Of a DNA stretch of 32,595 nt, positions 8,727 to 17,046 are shown piece by piece. This DNA is from Planctomycetaceae bacterium (GTDB lineage: Bacteria > Planctomycetota > Planctomycetia > Pirellulales > Pirellulaceae). A program made the translations under genes and the position numbers. Location: the NCBI GenBank assembly GCA_012729315.1, contig JAAYDI010000069.1:1-32595 (forward strand). Direction: 5' to 3'. Numbering within the stretch: the first letter of the stretch is position 1; every line of letters starts with the position of its first letter. Below the pieces are notes generated by a model that was not told where the DNA came from, did not search any database, and saw only the letters and a list, made by a program, of their open reading frames with translations.

Positions 8727-10352
8727 ATGGGTATTGTACCACGATGGGCTGTGGTGCCGGCGTTAGCCGTGCTGGCCAGCTGGTGCGCTGTTGCGGCCAG
8801 CGCCGCTGAGCATAACGCTGCGCATGCGGCGCTCAATACGATCACTTCCACTGAGCTGGGGCATTATGTGGATGTCCTGGCCTCCGACGCGTACGAAGGG
8901 CGCGAGGCGGGCAGCCGGGGCGGTCGCGCTGCGGGCGATTACATCGTGCAGGTGCTGGAGGACAACGACCTGCAACCGGCGGGCGAGGACGGCGGCTACT
9001 ACCAGCCCTTTGGCGAGGGTTACCGCAACATCCTGGGACTGATTCCGGGGCGCGACCCGGAACTGACGCGGGAGTACATCGTGATCGGTGGACACTACGA
9101 TCACGTGGGGTACGGCACCGCGCAGAACAGCTTCGGCCCGACCGGGGTGATCCACAACGGCGCCGACGACAACGCCAGCGGTACGGCTGGCGTGCTGGAA
9201 GTCATGCAGGCCTTCAAGTCGCTGCCCGAGCCGCCACGCCGTTCCATACTGTTCGCCTTCTGGGACGGCGAAGAGAAAGGACTGCTGGGGTCCAAGCACT
9301 GGCTGGCCTATCCGACGGTGCCGTTCGAGGGTATCGTGTTCGCGTTTAATGCCGACATGATCGGCCGACTTCGCGACAATCGCGTCGAAGTGTTCGGCAG
9401 CCGCTCTGCTGACGGACTCCGCAAACTCGTGAGCCAGCACAATACCGACTTCGGCCTGCAGCTGGATTTCATGTGGCATGTCCACGCTGATGGAGATCAT
9501 CATCCGTTCTTCGAGCGCGACATTCCATTCCTGATGCTGCACACCGGCACGCACGACGACTATCACCGGCCGAGCGACGATGCGGAGCGGGTTGACCGGG
9601 ACGGCATGCGATCGATCTCGCAGCTCATGTTCCGCATCGCGTACGCGCTTGCCGAGGCGGACGCACGGCCGGAGTACCGGGCCGCTGCGCGGTACGAGTC
9701 CATTGCGTCGCGCGCGCAGTTCGAGCGCGGGATGGCGGATGCGCCGCCGCGGCTGGGTGTGTCGTGGGGCGCGGACGCGTCCGCTGGCGGGCTGACGATC
9801 ACGCGTGTCACTCCCGGGTCTGCGGCGGAACGCGCGGGCCTGCGCATTGGGGACCGGCTGCTGCGTTTCGCCGGGCGTGCGATCACGAACGGCGACGAGT
9901 TCCGCCTGCTGGTGCTGGCCGCCCCTTCCAATGTCGAGGTCGTGATCCAGCGTCGTGGGGAGGGCGAACCGCTGCTGGTGCCGCTGAAGCTGCCCGGCAG
10001 TCCCGTCCGACTGGGGTTCTCCTGGGATCAGGATCGGGCCGCCTCCTCGATGGTGATGCTGACTCGAGTCGTCCCCGGCTCTGCGGCGGAACAAGCTGGT
10101 CTGGCAGCGCTCGATCGCGTCTACCAGGTCAACGGCCGCGAGTTCGCCAGCGGCACGGAGTTCGGCCAGCTCGTGACGCAAGCGGCTGGCCCCGTGCAAC
10201 TGCTGGTCGAGCGGCAAGGGGTGCTGCAGACGGTCACGATCGAGCCGTTCGACCTGTTCGCCGCCAGCGCGGAGCCAGCTGGAGGCACGCCGCATACGGT
10301 GGCGCGGCCGATCGATGACGTTCCGCGCATGGCCAATAGCGGGGGACTGTGA
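8727..10352 (+). CDS. Secreted M28-family zinc peptidase with two PDZ domains
   Basis: The 541-residue product has a signal peptide (to about residue 27, ASA) and a di-zinc aminopeptidase domain of family M28. The metal and catalytic positions are all visible: GGHYDHVG (His about 123), GADDNASG (Asp about 148), WDGEEKG (Glu pair 182-183), NADMIG (Asp 210) and DDYHRPSDD (His 280). Two PDZ domains follow, about 340-415 and 425-500, each with the PGSAAE.AGL helix signature, and probably bind peptide ends or regulate access. The chosen ATG at 8727 has TTGGAG 9 nt upstream; a TTG five codons earlier would overlap that site. It probably degrades peptides in the periplasm or outside the cell. A hairpin just after the stop (10363-10378) may end transcription. 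Confidence 0.93.
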   Translation: MGIVPRWAVVPALAVLASWCAVAASAAEHNAAHAALNTITSTELGHYVDVLASDAYEGREAGSRGGRAAGDYIVQVLEDNDLQPAGEDGGYYQPFGEGYRNILGLIPGRDPELTREYIVIGGHYDHVGYGTAQNSFGPTGVIHNGADDNASGTAGVLEVMQAFKSLPEPPRRSILFAFWDGEEKGLLGSKHWLAYPTVPFEGIVFAFNADMIGRLRDNRVEVFGSRSADGLRKLVSQHNTDFGLQLDFMWHVHADGDHHPFFERDIPFLMLHTGTHDDYHRPSDDAERVDRDGMRSISQLMFRIAYALAEADARPEYRAAARYESIASRAQFERGMADAPPRLGVSWGADASAGGLTITRVTPGSAAERAGLRIGDRLLRFAGRAITNGDEFRLLVLAAPSNVEVVIQRRGEGEPLLVPLKLPGSPVRLGFSWDQDRAASSMVMLTRVVPGSAAEQAGLAALDRVYQVNGREFASGTEFGQLVTQAAGPVQLLVERQGVLQTVTIEPFDLFAASAEPAGGTPHTVARPIDDVPRMANSGGL

Positions 10353-10362
10353 CGTGCCCGCG

Positions 10363-10378
10363 AAACGCCGCCGCGTTT
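10363..10378. terminator. Short bidirectional hairpin between convergent genes
   Basis: AAACGC, loop CGCC, GCGTTT forms a perfect 6-bp stem. It lies 11 nt after the M28 peptidase stop and before the stop of the opposing ABC ATPase gene. The A and T flanks belong to the stem and give a short T-run on either strand. The position between convergent genes supports a terminator, but the stem is short. Confidence 0.4.
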
Positions 10379-10429
10379 GATTGGACAGCGCCGGTTCGCG
10401 CAGCGGTACTCGAACGTGCTCCTGGCCAG

Positions 10430-11092
10430 CTAATCTCGTCGCGCGACGCCGCCTTCGTGCAGGAAGATGGTCGTCTGCGCGCGGGCGGCGGCTGGTGACT
10501 CGTGTGTGACCAGCAGGACCGTACCGCCCGCCCGGTGAAATCGATCGATCTCATCGAGTACGAGAGCCGCGTTGTGCGGATCGAGGTTGCCGGTCGGCTC
10601 ATCAGCCATCAGGATGCTGGGCCGGTTGAGCAGCGCGCGGGCCATGGCCACCCGCTGCCGTTCGCCGACGCTCAGCTGCGCCGGCCGGTGGTGACACCGC
10701 GCCAGGAGACCAAACTGCTCCACCAGTTGCCGCGCGTAGTCCAGCGTCTCGCCATCGCGAGGCTCCGCGGCCGCTACCATGATATTGTCGAGCACATTCA
10801 GGAATGGAAACAGGTGAAACAACTGGAACACAAACCCGATGTGCTGGGCGCGGAAGCGCGCACGGTCGGCGGAGGAAGCCGTCGAAATGAGCATCTCATC
10901 GACCGTGATGTTGCCGGCCGTCGGGAGCGCCAGGCCGCCGATCAACGACAGCAGCGTCGATTTGCCGCAGCCGCTCGGCCCGCAGATCGCCGCGTACTGT
11001 CCCCGGTCGACCGTCAGGGACACATCCTGCAAGGCGCGCACGTCGCCGCGCCGCGTGGCATACACTTTCGAGACGTTCTCCAGTCGGATCAT
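10430..11092 (-). CDS. ABC transporter ATPase, LolD/MacB type, without a permease gene nearby
   Basis: This is a 220-residue nucleotide-binding subunit of the LolD/MacB/FtsE class. Walker A GPSGCGKS is at 38-45, the Q-loop Gln at 90, the signature LSVGE at 140-144 (consensus LSGGE, Gly to Val), Walker B ILMADEP at 160-166 and the switch His at 197. These ATPases normally drive an FtsX/MacB-fold permease in mechanical work such as lipoprotein release or export. The ATG at 11092 has AAGGA upstream and lies 11 nt after the stop of the preceding membrane-anchored protein, so the two are co-transcribed. No permease follows; the next gene is convergent. The partner is either encoded elsewhere or unusual. 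Confidence 0.93.
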   Translation of the reverse strand: MIRLENVSKVYATRRGDVRALQDVSLTVDRGQYAAICGPSGCGKSTLLSLIGGLALPTAGNITVDEMLISTASSADRARFRAQHIGFVFQLFHLFPFLNVLDNIMVAAAEPRDGETLDYARQLVEQFGLLARCHHRPAQLSVGERQRVAMARALLNRPSILMADEPTGNLDPHNAALVLDEIDRFHRAGGTVLLVTHESPAAARAQTTIFLHEGGVARRD

Positions 11093-11103
11093 CTCAATCC
11101 TTG

Positions 11104-12426
11104 TCAACGTGGCCGCAGTATGAGAAAGGTGATGCCGAACAGGATGACCAGTGCGCCGGCCAGACCACCTCCCACCCACAGTACCGCGCGCCAGGGATTC
11201 GCGGTGGAGACGGCGGCGTGGTCTTCAGACGCGATGGGAGGCGGGCTGTTGACCGCCAGCTGCTGCACGGGCGGGTCCTCCAGGGATGCCGCGGTTGGCA
11301 TGGCATCGGCCGTTGACAGTTCGGCGGCTGACGTCGCGGCAACTTCCACCATCGTGGCCGGGGCCGTGAGTTCGGCCGCTGTGGTCACCGCAGCGTCGTC
11401 GCCGGAAGATGTCAGGGGGTCCTCCGCCGGTATGATCAGCTCGGGAAACAAGGCATCGCCGGAGAACCGGTATGGGCTGCCCTCCTCCCTGCCGAACTGC
11501 TGCATGAGACTGTCCGCAACCGCATCCCAGTCGAACTTCATCAGCAGGTCCACTCCCGGGTTCTGTTCCTTCACCATGCAGGAGCAGGCACCGGTAATGA
11601 ACTCCATGTCCGGAACCAGGTTGTCGCGGTGGATGCCTTTGCCGAGCGAGGAGAACAGGGCGCGGCCGCGGCCGTAGACGAGAAACGCGATCGGTTCGGT
11701 GGCGCTTCGCAGATCCGGTTCGAGTGCCAGCAGGCAATCGAGGAACCACTTCTCGCCCGCGTCATCGCGCGCGACGGTGACCAGCCCGAAGTTGATGTCG
11801 GGCGCGGGAGCCGCGTCATCATCCGACCCCAGCACGGTCGAGTACAGCTGCACCTTGCCGGCCGCCACGTCGTCGATCGCGCCGCGAATCACCTGCTCGG
11901 CCGCCTCGCTCTTGGCCTGGTCGTCTGTGGTGACCAGCACATAGACGCCGGCGCGCCCCTCTGCCAGCAACTGGCCGACCGCCTGCCGCCCGGGTGAATC
12001 GATCAGTGTTGCGATGTCATGTGCGGAGACAGACCCTTCGAAGAGATGCACACCCGCCGGGGAGGAAATCAGGTACCAGGGCGTCTGCTTAGTGGATCGT
12101 TTGTCCCACGCCTCTTTGATGTCCGGTGGCCCATCGCGGAACTGCCCGTCCGGCGCCACATCGACCGGCAGGAAGGCCAGGTTGGCCGGCGCCGCGCCAG
12201 CCGCAACGTGCTGCTCGACAGCCGCTGCAACGGCCTGTGCCTCAGCGTCCGGCTGCGTGTCATGGAAACAGTACAACTCGTACGGTGCCGGATGCCAGCG
12301 ATACATCGCATACCGGTACACCGGCGTATCGCAGGCGCCGGCCGATCCTGCGAACCCGGCCACAGAACACCAGGACGCCAGCAAGACCACGGTCCGCAGC
12401 AGCTGAGGCGACAATGGACGAGTCAT
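11104..12426 (-). CDS. Signal-peptide protein with C-terminal membrane anchor, unknown function
   Basis: The 440-residue product has an N-terminal hydrophobic signal (about 8-30, ending GSAGA before Cys, weakly lipobox-like), a large extracytoplasmic region and a C-terminal transmembrane helix of about 24 residues ending LRPR (about 414-438). The soluble part has segments of alternating strands and helices such as YVLVTTDDQAKSEAAEQVI and FLVYGRGRALFSSLGKGI, but I recognise no family or active site. Before the anchor is a low-complexity Ala/Thr/Glu-rich linker (about 340-410). ATG 12426 has GGGGGAG at 6 nt. It sits between a cyclophilin and an ABC ATPase, so it may be an envelope component working with that ATPase. 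This link is inference from order only. Confidence 0.75.
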   Translation of the reverse strand: MTRPLSPQLLRTVVLLASWCSVAGFAGSAGACDTPVYRYAMYRWHPAPYELYCFHDTQPDAEAQAVAAAVEQHVAAGAAPANLAFLPVDVAPDGQFRDGPPDIKEAWDKRSTKQTPWYLISSPAGVHLFEGSVSAHDIATLIDSPGRQAVGQLLAEGRAGVYVLVTTDDQAKSEAAEQVIRGAIDDVAAGKVQLYSTVLGSDDDAAPAPDINFGLVTVARDDAGEKWFLDCLLALEPDLRSATEPIAFLVYGRGRALFSSLGKGIHRDNLVPDMEFITGACSCMVKEQNPGVDLLMKFDWDAVADSLMQQFGREEGSPYRFSGDALFPELIIPAEDPLTSSGDDAAVTTAAELTAPATMVEVAATSAAELSTADAMPTAASLEDPPVQQLAVNSPPPIASEDHAAVSTANPWRAVLWVGGGLAGALVILFGITFLILRPR

Positions 12427-12488
12427 AGCGAACTCCCCCAGGTTCGGGAACGCCGCACGCCGGTCCCGCGCGCAGGCCGGCCTGGTCA

Positions 12489-12926
12489 TCAGTCGGCTTC
12501 ATCCGTGACGGTCACCGCTGTCATTTTATCCCCCTGCTGAATGGAATCCACCACATCCTGTCCCTCGAGGACCCGCCCGAAGACCGTGTGTTTGTTGTCC
12601 AGCCACGGGGTGGCGACGTGGGTAATGAAGAACTGAGAGCCATTCGTGTTGGGCCCTGAATTGGCCATCGACAGCGTGCCGGGCCCGTCGTGTTTGAGAT
12701 CTTTGTGGAACTCATCGGCGAACTTGTAGCCCGGCCCTCCCGTGCCGTTTCCTTTCGGACACCCGCCCTGGATCATGAAGTCTGCGATGACGCGATGGAA
12801 TTTCAGTCCGTTGTAGAAGCCCTGCTTGGCCAGCTTCTCGAAATTCCCCACCGTCTTCGGCGTCTTGTCCGCGAACAGTTCCAGGCGAATGATGCCGCGC
12901 GCGGTCTCAATCGTCGCCACTTTCAT
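12489..12926 (-). CDS. Peptidyl-prolyl cis-trans isomerase, cyclophilin type
   Basis: The 145-residue product is a compact single-domain cyclophilin that speeds cis-trans isomerisation of Xaa-Pro bonds. It shows [13 protein letters not shown] (about 43-55) with the catalytic Arg, GSQFFIT (about 96-102) and [13 protein letters not shown] with the conserved Trp. There is no signal peptide, so it is cytoplasmic. The ATG at 12926 has GAGGAG at about 8 nt. The next gene downstream starts 62 nt after its stop on the same strand, so co-transcription is possible. The length is at the short end for the family but complete. Confidence 0.95.
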   Translation of the reverse strand: MKVATIETARGIIRLELFADKTPKTVGNFEKLAKQGFYNGLKFHRVIADFMIQGGCPKGNGTGGPGYKFADEFHKDLKHDGPGTLSMANSGPNTNGSQFFITHVATPWLDNKHTVFGRVLEGQDVVDSIQQGDKMTAVTVTDEAD

Positions 12927-13225
12927 CCGGTCATCTCCTCTGCCACACGTGTGGCTCAGCAGTCATCCGTCCGACGTTACGCTGGCTACACCTTACGTGG
13001 TGCAGGGGGCGGGTGGCAAGAGGTGACGGGGCCAGGTCCACGCCTGCCGGGCGGGGCGCGAGACGCCGCGATTCGGCCTGCGCCGTGGCTGCAGCGCAGC
13101 CGGCCGGCGCCGTGAGGGGGAGCTTCAGGGAGCTGACCTGCGGCCGCCCTGCGGCACTTGAAGGTGCACATCTTCCAGCCGGAACGTACCGGCCCGCACG
13201 ATTGCGGGGATGGGCTGTTCGCCCT
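12927..13225. other. Intergenic region, nothing recognised
   Basis: These 299 nt lie between the stop of the large propeller protein and the start of the cyclophilin, both on the minus strand. They probably hold the cyclophilin promoter, but no clear hexamers, hairpin with T-run or coding frame was recognised. Open frames here are short and Arg/Pro-rich. Confidence 0.4.
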
Positions 13226-16200
13226 CTACGGCGCCATCTTCTCTGTATCCTGATCCTGGCGGACCACTTGGACTCCGCACAACATGGGGTCAACGCCGGG
13301 TGGCGAGGCTATGTCCAGGTCCAGGAACTCTCCCACCTGCACGCCGGACCACTCCTGAATCACTCCCCCACCGGTCGCGTCAGGATCTGCCCGCACGCTG
13401 CACTTGTCTCCAGGAGATTGTCCTTGGAGCCGGATGTTAATCCTGGAGCCGGACAGATCGGCCGGCGTAAGGTCGCGCCAGTACAAGCGGACGCCATAGG
13501 TGGCCAGCGTGTTCCCCGCCTCCTCGCGGCTGGCCAATCGCAGCCGCATGTGCTGCGCACCCCGCACTCCCGACGCGAAAACCCAAGGCAGCTGTCCGCG
13601 CGGCCGAAGGGACGAGTGAACGCGCTCGTATTCCAGCCGCTCCCCCACCAGCACGAGCGGGACGTCGGGGGACGGTCCACCCACGCTGGGATAGTCCAGC
13701 CAGAGTGTGCCGTCGTCCGCTCTGCGATCCCCCGGCGCTGCGAAGTTGATCCCCATCCGCTCCACCCGCTGTCCGCTCGACGGGATCGCATTGAACGTCC
13801 AGGTTTCGACTTCGGGCATCGGCAGCAGCGCCAGCGAACACTGATTCTGGTAGCTGCAGGTGCAGGTGCGTGTATAGTCCGGGGCATTCACCAATCCGTC
13901 GGCCACGATCAGGTTGGCCGTGCAGCCCGACCGGAAGCCGCCCCAGTTGCCGGTGCCGCCATCGTTAGCCAGGTCGAAGTAGCCGGCGGCCGCGCTGCGG
14001 AAGGTGATCAGATTCAAGCAGCCGATGGCCGTGTTGCAGCCGTAGTTGCGCGAGAACCCCCAGCGCAGCGGCTGCCCGGTCAGCGGATGCGTGCGCTGTA
14101 TCGCCGCGCCGGTCCAAAGATCGTAGGCGGTCCCTTGCGTCACGATCTTGTCAGGGTAGAGCAGGGGGGGACCGCCGTAATCCTCGTCCAGGTGCCAGAT
14201 CAAGCGCCCCGTGGCCCCCTCGAAGACCGCCAGTCCCTTGCCGACCTCGTCGGTGGCCCGGTCGCGGTTCTTGCTGCCCGCCTGCAACAGCAGGCCGGTC
14301 GACTCGCTGTATGCCAGCCACGTACCGAAGGCGAGTTCCGTCGATTGCCACACCGGTTCACCCGTGTGGATGTCCAACGCATGGAGCGCGAATTCCGCGG
14401 CAGGCACCGTACCGCGCCGGCGAAAATGCGCCAGACGCTCTTCCGTCATGCGGTCGAGACAGAACACTTTTCCCGCCCCCACGGCAATCGCATTGTGCCG
14501 GAAGTTGAACAGCGCGTCGCGCGTCCAATGCACACGTCCGTCAAAGCGATCCATGACCACCAGCCGCCGGCTTCCTTCGCCAAAGGCCGAGTACAGCGGC
14601 ATGGCACGCTGGAGCTGGATCTTTTCGCCAGGCCCGCGGGCCAGCAGCAGCATCGGCGAACTGCCGGCCACCAGGTAGTCTCCTGCCACGGCCAGATAGC
14701 CCCAGTACGGCTGGTCCCCCGACTCGTCAGGTGGCAGGGTGAACTCCGCCAGCGTGTCGCCGGTGGCGGGGTCCAGACGCAGGCAGCGCCGCCCCCACAG
14801 CAGGTACACGCTGTCGGCCGTACACACGTAGTTGCCGCCAATCGCGCCGGCACCCGGGTGATGGTCCGTGTTGTCGTAGAAAATGCCCACGTCCGGGAAC
14901 TCCCGCTGCCACAGCAGCCGCCCCGTGAACACATCGACCGCACGCAGCATGTTGCGTCCTTCGATGAACAGCCGGCCACCGATCACCTGCGGCGAAGGTC
15001 CGTGGCCATGACGCGGCAACACGTCCCGGTTGGACGGACCGCCAAACCACAACAGCCCGAGCGGGGTCGTCACACGCGTGTCGAGCGAAACCAGCGTATT
15101 GCCGGCGTTGGCGTTCTGGCTGGTCCAGCTCCCCGCGCCTGGCAGCGGGCCGGGACGCCGCGCGACCAACAGATTACCAGCTGCCTGGAACTCCGCCTCC
15201 GGCAACACGGCCGTACAGGCCGCCGACAGCGCGGCTGCATCCTGCGAGGCACACCGCCACAGTCCCGTGCCGCTGTACGGACGCAACGCATCGACCACGC
15301 GGCCGATCAGCTGTGCGTCAGCCGGACCGGTGCCCTCAGAGCTGCTGCCCACCACCAGGTCGGCCAGGTACAACGGCAGGCCAGGCGTCCGCAGATTCCC
15401 GGCTATCACGTCCACACGCGTGCCCAACAGTCCCCAGTCTCTCAGGGTGCGCCGCAGCGTTTCACGCAATTGCGCGTCGTCCTGCAGCACAATCACGAAG
15501 AACTCGGTCTGCTGGGCGAGCGCCGCCAACAGCTGAGGATCTTGAGCCTGGTCGATGACGGCATATCCGGCTCGACTGCTTACGTGCTCAAGAAGCGCCG
15601 CAAGCTCCCGTCGAACGTCCTCCGCCACCGCGACCTGCTGGAGCGCCACGGCCGGAGCGTCGCGCATCAGGCCGGCGTCCACCGGCCGCTCGGCACGCGC
15701 ACCGAAACAGGCAATGACGCCGTCCTCGCTGGTTACAATCAGACGCTTGTTGGCGACCAGTGCCCGCGACACGACTCCCGGCAGACGCGTCTCCCACTCG
15801 ACCCGGCATGTGTCATCGGACGACTGCGGGACATTCAGCAGGACCACGCGCTGCCCATCATCGGACGCCACGAAGCAGTTTGCCGTCTTGACGTGCAGCG
15901 CGGTGATACCGTCAGGCAGCTGCGTGCGCCACAGTTCCGGCAGCTTCCACGTCGTGGCGTGCTTGGCCTTCCCTTTCCTGTCCACGGTCGTTGCGACATG
16001 CTCGACCACCTGCAGCTGAGATGCCACCAGCTGCTTGCCGGCGATGCCGTAGGTGCCGTGCGGGGTGACGATGTCCACCGGCGCAGCCACCAATGGTTCT
16101 CCATCCTGCAAACGCTGCACGCGCCCCCGGTTGGCGAACCAGTCGGGTCCGAGGAGCACATCGAAACTGCCGATGTCTTTGCCCAACTCCCGCACCCCGG

Positions 16201-17008
16201 GCCGATAGTAGAGAAAACGACCGGTCTGCCGGTCGAACGCGGCCGGCACCGTCAGGCCACCAGAAACCAGCAGCGTGGTATCGTTGACCGTCAGGTATCC
16301 CTGGGGCGCGATGCCCGCAAACGCCGGACTGTTGTGTTGCTGCACGGTGTAATTCGAGCCGCTGCCGCTGTTGGTCCACACCGGCTGCCCCGACGCGATA
16401 TCCACCGCTTCCACGTAGACACCCATGAAGGGCCAGATCCCGGCCGCCCAGTACACGGTGTCTTCCCACACCACCGGTGCGCCACGCGCCGGCCACATGG
16501 AAATGAGCCGATCGTTGCCCAGCACCTTGCGGTCATCGGGGCCGCCCCGTCGCTTCCACACGAGTGTTCCCGCGCCGGCGGTCACACAGTACAGGTGTCC
16601 GTCGTCGGACGCGAACAGCACGCGGTCCTGATACACGACCGGCGCGAAACGGACCGGACCGTCGGTGTAGAACCGCCATGCGAATTGAGCGTCCGCGAGA
16701 CGATAGGCCGTCACGCTGCCGTCCACCATGGACGGCACGAACAGCAACGGGCCGGCAGCGACCGGTTCGTACGACGCGTCAAACCGCACCTTGCCCTGTT
16801 CGGCGGGCCAGGCCGGACGTGGCGCGGGCAGTTGCAGCTGCCAGTGCAGTTCCAGATCGGCCGGCAGACTCCCTGATGTGACCGCACCGCGGGCCGCGTC
16901 ACCGCGCCACATCGGCCAGTCGGCAGCCACAGCGCAGCACGCGGCGGCCTGCAGGCCACACAGCCCGGTCCACAACAGCAGGTCGGTCGCTCGGCGTCGC
17001 ATCATCAT
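13226..17008 (-). CDS. Giant secreted PQQ-type beta-propeller protein with inserted methyltransferase-like domain
   Basis: The product is about 1260 residues. A signal peptide (MMMRRRATDLLLW to about residue 30) precedes ADWPMWRGD, a typical opening for planctomycete PQQ/BamB-like propellers. Blades with repeated VYVEAVDIASGQPVW or LHALDIHTGEPVW type motifs form a first propeller (about 30-440) and a second (about 635-1060). Between them (about 480-620) is a Rossmann-like segment whose order (FFVIVLQDDAQL, then GTRVDVIAGN, then LADLVVGSS) resembles a class I methyltransferase, but the Gly-rich SAM loop is replaced by VIDQAQDP. The C-terminus (about 1070-1260) is beta-rich with WLDYPSVGGPSP, possibly a binding domain. 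PQQ binding itself is not shown. The GTG at 17020 is an alternative start, but AGAGG just before the ATG cluster favours 17002-17008. The gene follows cinA by under 40 nt. No enzyme activity is assigned. Confidence 0.85.
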   Translation of the reverse strand: MMMRRRATDLLLWTGLCGLQAAACCAVAADWPMWRGDAARGAVTSGSLPADLELHWQLQLPAPRPAWPAEQGKVRFDASYEPVAAGPLLFVPSMVDGSVTAYRLADAQFAWRFYTDGPVRFAPVVYQDRVLFASDDGHLYCVTAGAGTLVWKRRGGPDDRKVLGNDRLISMWPARGAPVVWEDTVYWAAGIWPFMGVYVEAVDIASGQPVWTNSGSGSNYTVQQHNSPAFAGIAPQGYLTVNDTTLLVSGGLTVPAAFDRQTGRFLYYRPGVRELGKDIGSFDVLLGPDWFANRGRVQRLQDGEPLVAAPVDIVTPHGTYGIAGKQLVASQLQVVEHVATTVDRKGKAKHATTWKLPELWRTQLPDGITALHVKTANCFVASDDGQRVVLLNVPQSSDDTCRVEWETRLPGVVSRALVANKRLIVTSEDGVIACFGARAERPVDAGLMRDAPAVALQQVAVAEDVRRELAALLEHVSSRAGYAVIDQAQDPQLLAALAQQTEFFVIVLQDDAQLRETLRRTLRDWGLLGTRVDVIAGNLRTPGLPLYLADLVVGSSSEGTGPADAQLIGRVVDALRPYSGTGLWRCASQDAAALSAACTAVLPEAEFQAAGNLLVARRPGPLPGAGSWTSQNANAGNTLVSLDTRVTTPLGLLWFGGPSNRDVLPRHGHGPSPQVIGGRLFIEGRNMLRAVDVFTGRLLWQREFPDVGIFYDNTDHHPGAGAIGGNYVCTADSVYLLWGRRCLRLDPATGDTLAEFTLPPDESGDQPYWGYLAVAGDYLVAGSSPMLLLARGPGEKIQLQRAMPLYSAFGEGSRRLVVMDRFDGRVHWTRDALFNFRHNAIAVGAGKVFCLDRMTEERLAHFRRRGTVPAAEFALHALDIHTGEPVWQSTELAFGTWLAYSESTGLLLQAGSKNRDRATDEVGKGLAVFEGATGRLIWHLDEDYGGPPLLYPDKIVTQGTAYDLWTGAAIQRTHPLTGQPLRWGFSRNYGCNTAIGCLNLITFRSAAAGYFDLANDGGTGNWGGFRSGCTANLIVADGLVNAPDYTRTCTCSYQNQCSLALLPMPEVETWTFNAIPSSGQRVERMGINFAAPGDRRADDGTLWLDYPSVGGPSPDVPLVLVGERLEYERVHSSLRPRGQLPWVFASGVRGAQHMRLRLASREEAGNTLATYGVRLYWRDLTPADLSGSRINIRLQGQSPGDKCSVRADPDATGGGVIQEWSGVQVGEFLDLDIASPPGVDPMLCGVQVVRQDQDTEKMAP

Positions 17009-17046
17009 ACAGCCTCTCACGCAGCCTCTATCGTCTCATTTGTGTT

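Noticed and set aside
6761-8851. A 696-residue minus-strand frame opposite the isomerase-like gene
   Set aside because: It spans the octamer array and is antisense to a gene with good ribosome site; composition is His/Arg/Gln-rich and no family is recognisable.
8763-10295. A 510-residue minus-strand frame opposite the M28 peptidase gene
   Set aside because: The plus-strand product has all M28 metal ligands and two PDZ domains, so the antisense frame is a shadow.
13013-16876. A 1287-residue open frame on the plus strand opposite the propeller gene
   Set aside because: It is exactly antisense to a protein with clear domains and signal peptide. High GC and codon bias leave the opposite strand stop-poor, and the translation is Arg/Gln/His-rich without motifs.
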